Assembly: GCA_907163345.1 (NCBI GenBank)
Contig: CAJQUN010000001.1
Span: 620,001 to 684,000, forward strand
Direction of reading: 5' to 3'
Length of the DNA: 64,000 nucleotides
From: Haberlea rhodopensis
Lineage: Eukaryota > Streptophyta > Magnoliopsida > Lamiales > Gesneriaceae
Shown here: piece after piece, positions 1 to 11,300 of the stretch
Position numbering within the stretch: the first letter of the stretch is position 1
How the letters are laid out: each line of letters begins with the position of its first letter
Position numbers and translations under genes: made by a program
Notes under the pieces: model-generated
Database searches by the model: none
What the model saw: the letters and a program-made list of their open reading frames with translations, nothing else
What the model was told of the DNA's origin: nothing

Positions 1-2095
1 TTGATTATTGATGGATATATTTTATATAGCCATGCAAATAGTTTGTGTTGGCTATCCAATTGCATATACCCATTATGCTGATGTACGAAAATAATACTAA
101 TAATAATTGTTTAGATTTGTCTCGTCTATGCTGACAAGAAGTATACGTTTGCATTGTTATTGTGTGGAGCAGTGTTTCTTTGCAGTTCTATATTGGTTGT
201 AAGCTTTAGCCAATTTGAAGCCTTCTATTTTCATTTTTTCTTTTTTTGATATCATTTGAAGCATTTTCTTTTCGTGCAGTTTACATAAGTTGAACATGTG
301 TTGCTTCTCTTTTTTTAAACACTTGCTTACAAAGGTAGTGGTGCATAAAAAAATAAAGGGTGGTGTCACCTCCCAGACCTAGGTCCTTGCAAACGAAACT
401 GCATAATAGGCTCATTTATTAACTATTTAAGTGTATGTATATGCTTTACGAAATGGTTAACCCAAGCTGCTATAATAGTACATTATGAGATATTATACAC
501 CATTTAAAATTTTCATTCCCCACTATGTGGGATAAGGATATGCAACTATGATATTAGGATAGAATATCTGGGTAAATGACAAATGAGTTGAGATTTTTAA
601 TAAGAAGCAATATAGTGTATTTGAGATTAAAAAATATATATTTTTTACAAAAAATAGATTCAAAAATTATAAATTTAAGGACTGTAAATAATTAGTTTCG
701 GTATTGACTGTAACATTTTAACTGTAGAAATATAAGGTTTTTTAGTAGAGAAATAAAAGTTATTTTAGAAGTAACAAAGCTTGTTAAACATATTCACGAA
801 GTTTAAGCCTTTATCGTGTATTGTTAATTATTTTTCTTACAGCATGTTTTCCAGACTATGCATTCAACTTTGTACAAGATTATCTTACTGGATGAAAATG
901 ATTCTCAAAATGAAAATGAGGTTGGACCTTGCAATTTGTGTGACCCAAATTTTTAAACGTGGTCCAAAAGTAGACTCAATTTTCTTAGGCCTTTCGCTGT
1001 TGAGTACATCTCATTCAACTCTCTTTTATTCACGTAGGCTCTCTTTTATTCACGTAGGCCACAATATCATACATCAAATATACCAAGTGGCATAATCCTC
1101 TCTCTTAGTGAGATAGGCTGAGTTCTAGTTCAGGATAACACAATTCTCCCAACTTTTGTAGTTGTAATTGTAATATAAAAGGAAAAAAAAACAATCTCAT
1201 ATTTTTTACTAACTTTTATTAGCTAAAATGGGTTCTATTAAATTATGTTTTAATTGATTTATTTTATTTATATTAACCGAGGAAGAAGAATATCAAAGAA
1301 GACTTGGTTAACAACGTTAAACAAAATAAAATTTAAATGAGGATGTACGTAATGGGTAGAAGGATCCAATCATGTCTAATGATATAAAAGACTTATTATT
1401 GTTATTATTCATTTGTATTATGTTAATAACTGATATATTATTAAAATACTATTGAGAATAGTTATTTAGAAGATTGCGTATTATTTGGATAACCACACAT
1501 AAGAGGGGTAACTATGTCAAATAAGTCTTTGATGAAAAGACTTCTATAAAGGACATTGCATATGTTCCATACATCAAGCAATTCACTTTAGAAAATACAC
1601 TATCTATCAAAATTGCATAAGGTTTAGAAGTATCGTTTTGCTACTATCAATTATTCAGATATCTCTGGATCAAATTACACATCAATGACTGGATATAAAT
1701 ACTGATTCTGAACTTTTATATTTTCACGTATTCGATTTTGTGTGTCATATCTTTTGGTAAATTAAAAATCGATAATATATTCATGTTAAACTAATGACAT
1801 ATATAAACAAGACAGTATTTTGAACAGAATACAAAGTACTTTTAGCTGGTCAAATTTACCAAGTTACTTGAGCTGCTCTTAGCCTCTTACATACCAGCTT
1901 GCTAGCTGCTGCGTTTATTAATTTACTTTAATTTTTTGCAATTTGAACCTTAGCACAACTTTCCGATGACTTCATGCAAAACATATCGTGTGCTTACCGT
2001 GTACATTTCATGACATTAATAATTATTATGGATCATATTTTGAGGATTGAGTTCTTCGTCGAATAAAAACAATATTATAATATTAGATCAAATGA
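1..2095. other. AT-rich spacer, no gene seen
   Basis: No convincing coding region, RNA gene or complete mobile element was found. The longest open frames (about 70-105 codons) have no recognisable domain and begin at non-ATG codons or in low-complexity AT-rich DNA. The only local structure noted is a short direct tandem duplication of a 20-bp unit at about 1020-1059 (tctcttttattcacgtaggc). Confidence 0.6.
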
Positions 2096-2105
2096 TTTAA
2101 AATTG

Positions 2106-2420
2106 ATTTAGACTCCTGGTTCTTCCGAACCAAAAGATTCTGAAATCGCAGCTAAAGCAAGAGGTGCTATAGATCAAACGAATTTGCATCAACAAACACA
2201 TAAGCTTCAGTAGAAGCTCTTTCACAACCGAATTCCGAGACCTATCAAGATTCCGACCCAAATAAAAATCCGAATCAGAAGCCGAAAGAGACGCAGCTGC
2301 CACTAAAGCAGATGATACTGACAAGCCAAGGAAGAAAGCATATATTCTTGAACCAGCGGAATCAACTTTTAACAACCCAAAATAAAAGAAGCTACATGCC
2401 CCCCTCAATGACACCTTTGA
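2106..2420 (+). pseudogene. possible decayed coding fragment
   Basis: In two + frames the translation looks protein-like: a stretch with SSEPKDSEIAAKARGAIDQ, then after a frame change a charged stretch with SESEAERDAAATKADD and KPRKKAYILEPAES. The frames are broken by in-frame stops (for example after HKLQ at about 2210) and there is no usable start. Base composition is clearly less AT-rich than the flanks. I do not recognise the parent gene. It could be an exon relic of a gene deleted from this site, or chance. A translated search against plant proteomes would decide. Confidence 0.25.
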
Positions 2421-2799
2421 AAGCTTCCCTATCTGACATAAGCGCACCAGCACACTCATTTCAATATGTTATCATCTACTCGTTGCCTAGTTTGAAATTA
2501 TTTGAACAAAAAATGAAGCATGAGCGTACTGGAGTTTTCGGGGCTTAGCTTTGAAGCCGTAACTTACTGTTACTTTCGGACTGTTTTGTCTACGACCACA
2601 AATCAAATCAAAGATTTCTCCTAGTAGGGGGCTTAACCGTAAGACCCACAATTCAACATGAACAATTCTAAACTCTTGACGTTCAAGAGTTTATTTAAAA
2701 ATTTATTTGATAGGTACTTGGGAAAAAAAACTAAATTTGAGAAATTCATATGGGTTAACAAAAATTAAAATTAAGAGAGAAAAGTATGTATTTCACCTG

Positions 2800-2807
2800 A
2801 CACGTGT
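2800..2807. promoter_or_regulatory. G-box (ACACGTGT) upstream of TUFA
   Basis: A palindromic ACACGTGT core lies about 195 bp upstream of the EF-Tu start codon. CACGTG G-boxes bind bZIP and bHLH factors and are common in light-regulated promoters of plastid-protein genes. That role here is inference from position and motif. The 5' UTR also carries a run of CCCAT repeats at about 2937-2960. No clear TATA box was seen, which is common for plastid housekeeping genes. Confidence 0.4.
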
Positions 2808-3001
2808 CAAGATCTGATTGCAGTTACGCAGAGCTTTGGTGCACTCAACATAGGATATCAGAATTGGATAGGACTTGCACGAAAGGCCATATTTCCTCTA
2901 CCAAAACACACACACGCTCATTATCCCTCTAAACACCATCCCATCCCATCCCATCCCATCTCTTCATCCCCACTCTACTCTCCTCTCAGCTGTCGCCGCC
3001 C

Positions 3002-4435
3002 ATGGCATCAATTTCTGCCGTAGCCGTACCCTCGACAACCACCACAAAATTGGGATACCCCTCCGCCCCTTCTCTCTCAAATCAAATTTCTTCAAAACCC
3101 AACAAAGTCATCCTATCCTCTTCCTTCACACCCTCCTTGGCCACTGCTCTCTTCCTCCAACCCACGACTGCTACCACTGCACCGCTCTTCCGCTTCGCAA
3201 TCCGCGCCGCGCGCGGGAAATTTGAGCGGAAAAAGCCCCATGTCAACATCGGCACCATTGGTCACGTCGACCATGGGAAAACTACACTTACTGCTGCTCT
3301 TACCATGGCTTTAGCTTCCGTTGGGAATTCTGCTCCTAAGAAATACGATGAAATAGATGCCGCCCCCGAAGAAAGAGCTCGTGGGATTACTATTAATACA
3401 GCTACAGTCGAGTATGAGACTGAGACACGACACTATGCTCACGTTGATTGCCCGGGACATGCTGATTATGTTAAGAATATGATTACTGGAGCTGCCCAAA
3501 TGGATGGAGCGATTTTGGTGGTTTCTGGGGCTGATGGACCAATGCCGCAGACGAAAGAACACATTTTGTTGGCGAAGCAAGTCGGGGTTCCGAATATGGT
3601 GGTTTTCTTGAACAAAGAAGATCAAGTCGACGATGAGGAGTTGATTCAGTTGGTGGAGCTTGAGGTAAGGGAGTTATTGTCTTCTTATGAGTTTCCTGGT
3701 GATGATATTCCTATCGCGTGTGGTTCTGCTTTGCTTGCTTTAGAGGCTTTAGTGGAAAATCCCAAGATTAAGAGAGGGGAGAATAAATGGGTAGACAAGA
3801 TTTACAAGTTAATGGATGAGGTAGATAATTACATTCCTATTCCGCAGAGGCAGACTGATTTGCCATTTCTGATGGCAGTTGAGGATGTTTTCTCGATTAC
3901 AGGTAGAGGGACCGTGGCTACCGGTAGAATAGAGAGAGGGACGGTTAAGATTGGTGATACCGTGGATCTTGTGGGATTGAAGGATACTAGGTCCACAACT
4001 GTGACAGGTGTTGAGATGTTTCAGAAGACTTTGGATGATGCCATGGCTGGAGACAATGTTGGATTGCTGTTGAGAGGTATTCAAAAGATTGATATTCAGA
4101 GGGGGATGGTGCTGTCAAAGCCAGGAACCATTACTCCACATAATAAATTTGCGGCAATTGTTTATGTGTTGAAGAAGGAAGAGGGTGGAAGGCATTCCCC
4201 TTTCTTTGCAGGATATAGGCCTCAGTTTTACATGAGGACTACTGACGTGACTGGGAAGGTGAATGCGATTATGAATGATAAGGATGAGGAGTCAAAGATG
4301 GTGATGCCCGGTGACCGTGTCAAGATGGAGGTTGAGCTAATCATGCCGGTTGCTTGTGAGCAGGGAATGAGATTTGCCATCAGAGAGGGAGGCAAGACTG
4401 TAGGTGCGGGTGTCATTCAGGCCATCATTGAGTGA
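3002..4435 (+). CDS. TUFA: elongation factor Tu, chloroplastic
   Basis: Single-exon gene for a 477-residue EF-Tu, the GTPase that delivers aminoacyl-tRNA to the chloroplast ribosome. Residues 1 to about 69 are rich in Ser, Thr, Ala and Pro, lack acidic residues and read as a chloroplast transit peptide. The mature protein begins near ARGKFERKKPHVNIGTIG. GTPase motifs are intact: GHVDHGKT (G1, 87-94), RGIT (G2), DCPGH (G3) and NKED (G4), followed by the two beta-barrel domains and the C-terminal GAGVIQAIIE. Length and the lack of introns fit nuclear tufA genes of land plants. The ATG at 3002 is the first in frame and lies in a good plant context (gcccATGGC). A short tandem duplication (ccatggattgatc copies at about 4458 and 4512) sits in the 3' UTR. 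The closest alternative, mitochondrial EF-Tu, is less likely because the start of the mature protein matches the plastid type. Confidence 0.96.
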   Translation: MASISAVAVPSTTTTKLGYPSAPSLSNQISSKPNKVILSSSFTPSLATALFLQPTTATTAPLFRFAIRAARGKFERKKPHVNIGTIGHVDHGKTTLTAALTMALASVGNSAPKKYDEIDAAPEERARGITINTATVEYETETRHYAHVDCPGHADYVKNMITGAAQMDGAILVVSGADGPMPQTKEHILLAKQVGVPNMVVFLNKEDQVDDEELIQLVELEVRELLSSYEFPGDDIPIACGSALLALEALVENPKIKRGENKWVDKIYKLMDEVDNYIPIPQRQTDLPFLMAVEDVFSITGRGTVATGRIERGTVKIGDTVDLVGLKDTRSTTVTGVEMFQKTLDDAMAGDNVGLLLRGIQKIDIQRGMVLSKPGTITPHNKFAAIVYVLKKEEGGRHSPFFAGYRPQFYMRTTDVTGKVNAIMNDKDEESKMVMPGDRVKMEVELIMPVACEQGMRFAIREGGKTVGAGVIQAIIE

Positions 4436-6137
4436 AGTATATGATATATGGAGGACCATGGATTGATCTCACTTGGTGTGTGCATTTCAACTAATGATAT
4501 ATGGGTGACCATGGATTGATCTTCCCTTGGGAATGCATGTATTTTCAGTTAATTGTCATATATTATTCCCTTTTTGGTTTACTTTTGTTATGCATCAGTA
4601 TGTTAGTTTAGCTTGAGAACATTGTTGTGATTATTCAATGAAAGATCCAATTTGTTTTGCTTCTGTTGTTCTCAGAGCAACTTATGGCCCCTTGTCAAGT
4701 AATTCCTGGATAAATAAGAAATTTCCTTCTTTCTTGAATGCTTGATCCCCCAACCCCTAAAAACATAACTGCTGGTTATTTGAGAAAGCAGCTTTGGAAA
4801 AGCTAACAGATGCATCTAAAATGATGTTGGTTTGTCACATGGCTTTTGGCGAGGTACAATTTGTGAATTTTTGAGATTTTGCTTTTTGAAAAAACATTGG
4901 CATTCCCATCCTTGTTCTATATAATGGCAGTTGAGTAAGGAGAATATCTGAAAACGCATGATTTTATATGGAATATACACGTGCAGTCTTCCTAAAATAG
5001 GTTTGTTGGTGCAATCTTTGATTTTTTATTCATATTCGCTTGGATTTCAGGTACAATAAATGCTTGATATTAGTTGTGTGTGTCCGTGATTTGTAACAAA
5101 TAATCATTTGGTCACTCGCTTGCTTCAATATCTACTGATCAGTGCATCACCCCAAGTGGATGTTCTTTGTATGAAACTCTGAACACAGTCTACATCCTTG
5201 TATATCGGTCTGAGTCCTTCAATACATCAGCAACAATTGTCTTTAGGGGCAGATGAGGACCAAGAGGGGTGAGCAGATACAATTCACCCTCACCCTCCCC
5301 TCCAATGAACTGTAAACATCTTCTGTGTAATTTTCTAAAAAACATCAGTTTCGACCACTAATGAAATATATCGGCTCTCCCATTAGATTAAATTTCTGGG
5401 TCCATACTTGATTATGTTCCTAGTGTAGTATCTAGGGATTCAACAATGTGCGAAGTATGCAGGTGCATTCTCATACTTTTGGTTGCAGCTAGAGGTAAAT
5501 GTTGTTATACGACCCTCGTCACTCTTGCCTATAACTGACTTGAAGCATCCTTAAGCACAGATATACGATAGCAAGATTTATCTTCCTAGTCTAACCCAGA
5601 TAAATGATGAAGTTCGTTCAATTTTTTGCTGTCTCAGTTGCTCTCCGTGATATAAATTATGGTCTTTCTTAAATGGCATCTTGTGCCATTTACGCTCTTG
5701 CACTCCTCAATTTTTGTACTTCTATCTTATACTCTTTAAGTATTGATATCCAAATATACATTCACGATAGCGATGAATACTTGCTTATTTCGATGAAATA
5801 GTGATTATTTCGCATCTTCTTGAATTGGTTTTGCTTTGGCTAAACATAATCTTGAACTTTAGCAACACATATTACATCGTCTCTACTAATACGTGAGTTA
5901 TGTTCCAAGTGCTGCTTTGGTCACCACGAAAAAGGAAGATCGAATAAGATGTTATATCTAATATTATAATTAAAATAATTTCATTAAAAAAATAAGTGGG
6001 TAATTTGATTAAATAGTTCGACACAACCCGAAACACAATACCTTCTTGGTATGGGCCAACCCGCATACCCGCCTCTTTAAAACCCTTGAAAAACCTCTTC
6101 CTTTGTTAAAGTTGTGGGAGAAATCTACAGAGTAGCC
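4436..6137. other. spacer between TUFA and the PPR gene
   Basis: Holds the 3' UTR of TUFA (AT-rich, with AATGAAA/AATAAATG-type polyadenylation-like stretches near 4637 and 5056) and the PPR promoter side. No other gene or repeat was recognised. Just before the PPR start, at about 6078, is a TTTAAAACC stretch that may act as a weak TATA-like element. Confidence 0.5.
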
Positions 6138-8012
6138 ATGAATCAAATGAAGAGAATACTGAGTGGCGTCCGATTCGCTTCCTCGCTCTCCTCAATTCAA
6201 CTATCCATAGCTCAATCAGTTCACGAACTAGCCAATCCCTTCTCTCAATTTGAACCTTTTCTTTTTACAAAGATTCCGTCTTTAGAAAGCAGCACTCGTA
6301 AACAAATTCACTTCTTTTTATCGACTCCGGAATCAGTTTTGTCCCTTTTTTCGTCCGAAGATTGGAGTAAGAATTTAGATGAAGAGATGAAAGATTCCAA
6401 TTTGGCTCTAACCCATGAAAATGTGGTGTTTATCTTGAAGAAGCTAAGCAAAAGCCCGGAAAAAGCTTCACGGTTCTTCAAATATGTTGTTAACGAAAAT
6501 GAGTTCGAGCCCAGTTCTTCTATTTACAGTTTGATGTTAAGAATCTACACTAGCAAGGAATTCTTGAAGGAATTTTGGGTCACAATAAAGGAAATGAAAG
6601 AAAGGGGGTATTATCTTGATGAAGAGACGTATAGAACGATTTTTTCAACTTTTCGTGGTTCGAAGATGGAAAATGAGGCCACGGCATTAAGACATTTTTA
6701 TCAAAGGTTGATTAGAGAGAATGCTATGGAGGAAGTTGTGAATGAGGTGGTTGAGGTGGTTAAAAGTTTGGAATGGGGCGAACGGGTTGAGAGGAAGTTG
6801 GAGGAGATGAAAATGGTGGTTTCAGATAATTTTGTGTTGAGGGTGTTGAAGGAGCTTAGAGGGAAAGGGTGTCTTTTGAAAGCTCACAGATTTTTCAAGT
6901 GGGTTGAAAAGAGTTTGGGTTTCAAGCACAATAGTGTTACATGTAATGGAATGTTGAGGGTTCTATGTTGGGGAGAGTCGATCACAGAGTTTTGGAGTGT
7001 TATGGAGGAGATGAAAAGTGCGGGTTTTGAGATGGATCTTGATACATATATAAAGATTACGAGGCAGCTTCAGAAGAATAAAATGTTGAAGGATGCGGTG
7101 AGACTCTACGAGCATATGATGGATAGCCCGTTTAAGCCATCTTGTAAGGAATGTGATTTACTTTTACGTACCATTGCCACGCATTCTAGTCCAGATCTTG
7201 ATTTGGTGTTTAAAGTAGTGAACAAATTCGAGGCAGCTGGATATTCGATGTCTAAGAGTGTTTATGATGGAATTCATAGGTCTCTCACGAGCTTGGGGAA
7301 GTTTGATGCAGCGGAGAAAATTGTACAAACAATGAAGAGTGCTGGTTATGAACCGGATAATATCACCTATAGTCAATTGGTGTTTGGACTTTGTAAAGCA
7401 AAGAGGTGTGATGAAGCATCTACCGTCCTAGCTGAGATGGAAACACGAGGCTGTAGTCCTGATATCAAGACTTGGACCATTCTGATAAAAGGGCATTGTG
7501 TGGCTAACGATGTTGATGAGGCAATGCTTTGTTTTGCAAAGATGATGGAGAAGGGATTCGATGCTGATGCTGACCTCGTCGATGTGTTAGTTAATGGGTT
7601 CTTGAGTCAGGACAGAGCAATAGGTGCATGTATTTTGCTACTTGAGTTGGTAAAAAAAGCTCGGTCACGGCCTTGGCAGGCTACTTATAAGAATCTGATC
7701 CAGAAGCTACTTGGAGGGAGGAAATTCGAGGAGGCTCTGGAGCTTCTACATATGATGAAGAAACAAAAGTATCCACCTTTTCCCGAACCCTTTGTTCAAT
7801 ATATTTCGAAGTTTGGGTCGGTAGACAATGCTCTGGAGTTCTTGAAGACTTTGAGTGTGAAAGATTATCCGTCTGTTTCTGCTTACCAACATGTTTTCAA
7901 ATCCTTCTTTGATGAAGATAGACATTCTGAGGCTAAAGATTTGCTATTTAAGTGCCCACATCATATTCGTAAACATCCAGCAGTATGCAGTCTTTTCGGT
8001 TCGGCAACTTAA
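6138..8012 (+). CDS. P-type pentatricopeptide repeat protein, probably mitochondrial
   Basis: Intronless gene for a 624-residue PPR protein. I chose the ATG at 6138 (MNQMKRILSG); the open frame extends eight codons upstream but only to a GTG. The N-terminus is basic with Ser and Leu and few acidic residues, which suits a mitochondrial presequence. From about residue 90 onward there are degenerate 35-residue helical repeats, clearest around 380-520 (for example PDNITYSQLVFGLCKAKRCDEA and the following PDIKTWTILIKGHC). There is no DYW or E domain, so it is P-class. Such proteins bind organellar RNA and act in splicing, stability or translation. The C-terminal SEAKDLLFKCPHHIRKH recalls the Arabidopsis At3g48250 (BIR6)/At3g02490 group; BIR6 is reported to be needed for splicing of mitochondrial nad7 intron 1. 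That assignment is from memory and uncertain. The neighbouring PCH2 gene is convergent. Confidence 0.88.
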   Translation: MNQMKRILSGVRFASSLSSIQLSIAQSVHELANPFSQFEPFLFTKIPSLESSTRKQIHFFLSTPESVLSLFSSEDWSKNLDEEMKDSNLALTHENVVFILKKLSKSPEKASRFFKYVVNENEFEPSSSIYSLMLRIYTSKEFLKEFWVTIKEMKERGYYLDEETYRTIFSTFRGSKMENEATALRHFYQRLIRENAMEEVVNEVVEVVKSLEWGERVERKLEEMKMVVSDNFVLRVLKELRGKGCLLKAHRFFKWVEKSLGFKHNSVTCNGMLRVLCWGESITEFWSVMEEMKSAGFEMDLDTYIKITRQLQKNKMLKDAVRLYEHMMDSPFKPSCKECDLLLRTIATHSSPDLDLVFKVVNKFEAAGYSMSKSVYDGIHRSLTSLGKFDAAEKIVQTMKSAGYEPDNITYSQLVFGLCKAKRCDEASTVLAEMETRGCSPDIKTWTILIKGHCVANDVDEAMLCFAKMMEKGFDADADLVDVLVNGFLSQDRAIGACILLLELVKKARSRPWQATYKNLIQKLLGGRKFEEALELLHMMKKQKYPPFPEPFVQYISKFGSVDNALEFLKTLSVKDYPSVSAYQHVFKSFFDEDRHSEAKDLLFKCPHHIRKHPAVCSLFGSAT

Positions 8013-8384
8013 TTTGTGTAGAAATGCAGGTATTTCTCTGGAACGCAAAATATATATGGTGAGGTACAAAACAGTTGAACCCGAAAATTATTGGAAAAAC
8101 ATTTGTATTATTATAGAAACTCCAGCAAATATAACAATGTTTCGATGTCACAGCTGAAATTTGGCAATTGAGCTAATCTGTCTATTACAAATAATGGCTT
8201 ATTACTCCATTTCTGTATGCCTTTACTGGAAGTTGATGGGCACATAACTGATGGGTCGAGGGAGCCTTAATGTCAGCTTTCTGTAGCTTTCATTTGTTCA
8301 GTTTCTGAAACATAGTCGTGACAGATTTGAATGAGAATCTTGATGTATAAAGTGGTATTGTTGGGTAGAATTAATTTTTATTAG
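8013..8384. other. convergent 3' spacer (PPR / PCH2)
   Basis: This 372-bp interval between two convergent stop codons must hold both 3' UTRs. No separate gene was seen. Confidence 0.6.
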
Positions 8385-11300
8385 TCAGTCGGGCATCTCA
8401 GAACATTCTCGTTTTGCTGTTTCTATCATCTTCCACAAGAATTTCTCTGGTCCACAGCCACAAGGATTTGCAAGGGCTGCGTGTGCCAAAAACGGCAGCT
8501 TTCTGAGTGATCTTCCACTTAAACCCTGCAGATGAAAATATATAACTCACAAACGTGTCCTTTAACGTTGGACTAAGGAGGAGCTGAAAACTGTGAAAGA
8601 TTCTTAGATTTCAGATAATGTTATTTTAAAATATTCGCTTGAAGTTTATTGCATGTATGAGACGCTCTTACTTTATGGAGAGAACTATGATGCGTTTCGG
8701 TTTTTTCGCTCGAGTTTTTTGGCAATTAAATTCTAGTGACATTTCAGGAAAAAAATAACCTTGGGACATGTAGAATTTTCAGCATTTCTCATGTTTCCAC
8801 GATTTTGCACAGCTATGCTTAAAATCCACGGAGGTAAGATGAAGAAAACGGCTACCTTTTGCCAGAAATTATAAATCAAAAGCAGTTTTAATTTCTAGTC
8901 AGATAAAACAGAAACATTCCAAACTTTTAGGTGGGAAAATCTGAGACGTCAATGGATGTGCAAAACAAGTATATGAAGTTACCTCGCATGCTTCTGCAAC
9001 TTCAAGCAATTGTTTAGACAAATTTAATGGGGCTGCGGACTCCGTTGCTCCCCTTGTGGAATTTAGTTGCTCTTTCAGACTAGTAAAACTCTGAAGAAAG
9101 AGATCACCATCCTGCATGAATACCATATCTTACTATCGATTAGCCTAATCGCAATGACTAATTAGTCTATTAAGCAGTTGCCAGAAGAAACACGAATCAC
9201 ATTTAAATTTACAGCACTGCCAGTTAATCAAGATTTAAGAATCTTAGAGTATCTGTGAAAACATATACCTGGACCTGGGAGTCTGATAATATTCCCGTCC
9301 GTAAAAGTTCAAGCAAGCAAGATCTTAAAATTTCATAGCGTGCTTGGAGAGTTGGAGGTCCCACGTATGCCTTTATATCAGCTCGATCCACGAATGCAAT
9401 ATCTACAACCACAAAATGATAGAAATTCAAGAAATTGGCACATGGTTTTTCCGAACTTACATAATGTGTTCGCGTAAACAAGAAAAGAAATTAATGAATT
9501 TGCGTATCACTTCAAGCTCAGCATTTGTTAAAAAGGTTTTCGATTCACGAAAAACATTACATTTAAGAGCTGTGAAAGCTTGAGTGATGAAGCTGAGTGG
9601 GTGAAAAAAAAAAAAACAAGGAAAACGACACTAACGAACTTCAATAGAAAATACGAGGACAGAATTTAGTCAACAGTTTACAGCAATCTTAAATCGTCTT
9701 TGAAAGCTTAGATTCTCATATAATTGAGCCCCACCAAAAGCTTCAGGTAGTGTTATGATGGAGAGTCGAGCATTTAACTGTTACGTACTTAATCAAACTT
9801 GAAAAGACAGATCAAAGTTGAATTACCGTGGCTTAATTTTCTTAACAAAGAGCGGCTTTATAATCAATATCTAATACTTATCTCAGTACTCAAAATATTG
9901 ATACTGACTGTCTTCAGTAGGAACCTGATGATTCCATCTGCCTCATAACTATACTAAAGTTTATTTTATTTTTTAATCAATTTTCAATCTTTAAATGAAC
10001 AAACTTTTGCAGTTCCCATGGAATACAGAGGCCAATAATCAACTCCAGACTTCCAATATTTCATATCCTCCACAGCAGAAGGAGAATGGTGTGCATGTTC
10101 AACGACTTCAATGAGGTAGAATTGGCACTATGTATGATACCATGCATTAGAAGAAACTGAAATCATAAAGACCATGATGCTTAGTAAATGAGAAGCAGTT
10201 GTGCCATACAAACATCCTATACACACACACACACTCATACAAATATATATATTAGCCAAAACCAAGTAAAAATACTGCAGGATATACAGATTGACGTAGG
10301 AATAACTAGCCAAGTAACATGTGAGGTGTTGTTAAAAGTTAAGCATGTCTTATAACCTTACCTATAGCAGCAGTTATATTTGAGGTGGTTAGAATTATCA
10401 CATTGGGTGAGGACTTCAGCTTGTCCATCTGGGTCAGGAGAGCATTGACAACCTGGGAGACAACATTTGAGGTTTTCAAGGTATAAAGAGTTCACAGACA
10501 CTCAGTTACCCCAAGATATTCTTATGGCATGAGAAATGTACCCGGATGGAATCAGAAGGTTCAGATCCAGACAAAGCAGCCTTCCTAGCAGCAGCAAGAC
10601 TTTCAACTTCATCTGGGAATTTCATTCAAAAATATTTAGGCAGGCTCCAAAGCAATTAGGCTAGGATAATTGATAATCTACCATCAAATTTCTTACCAAT
10701 CAAGACAAATACAAGATTGTTTTCTTCTTCGACCATTTCTTGAATCTTGGCAAAAAGTTTTGCGACCTGAAAACGTAATAACATATCAACAATAAAATAA
10801 ACAATCAACAGTAAGGACTAGGAAACCTTAACATATGGTATCCCCCCATTACAGTTGATGTTGATAAATATGCAGCTTCCACAAACTCAGTTATTAGTCT
10901 TAACTATGTAAAAGAGCGTAGTACAACTTATCATACTTAATTTTGATAATTGAAATTCAATGTATTGAAAGACACCTATGCAATGAAGACGGCTTATACT
11001 TACGGAAGATTTCGAGCAAGTTGGCTTCATTTGAATAGTATATAATTTAAAGCTGAAGGACTAGTGTACACGGAAAAATCTATTTTATCATATTATTGAA
11101 TATGTATTCCTTTAGTAGATTTGTATTCTGGATAAGGATGTTATAAAATGATCCAAGAATATGATCAACCTATGAAATAAAAAAACGTAGGATGCTTATT
11201 ATGGTCTGAAGCTGCCCTTGTATCCCTGGAAACAACTCAAAGTAATGCTTTTCATTGTCATGAGAAATTGTATACCTCCATCTATCTTATAGTTGATGTC

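Noticed and set aside
3311..4416. Several minus-strand ORFs inside the EF-Tu gene
   Set aside because: They are antisense shadows of a well-conserved coding sequence.
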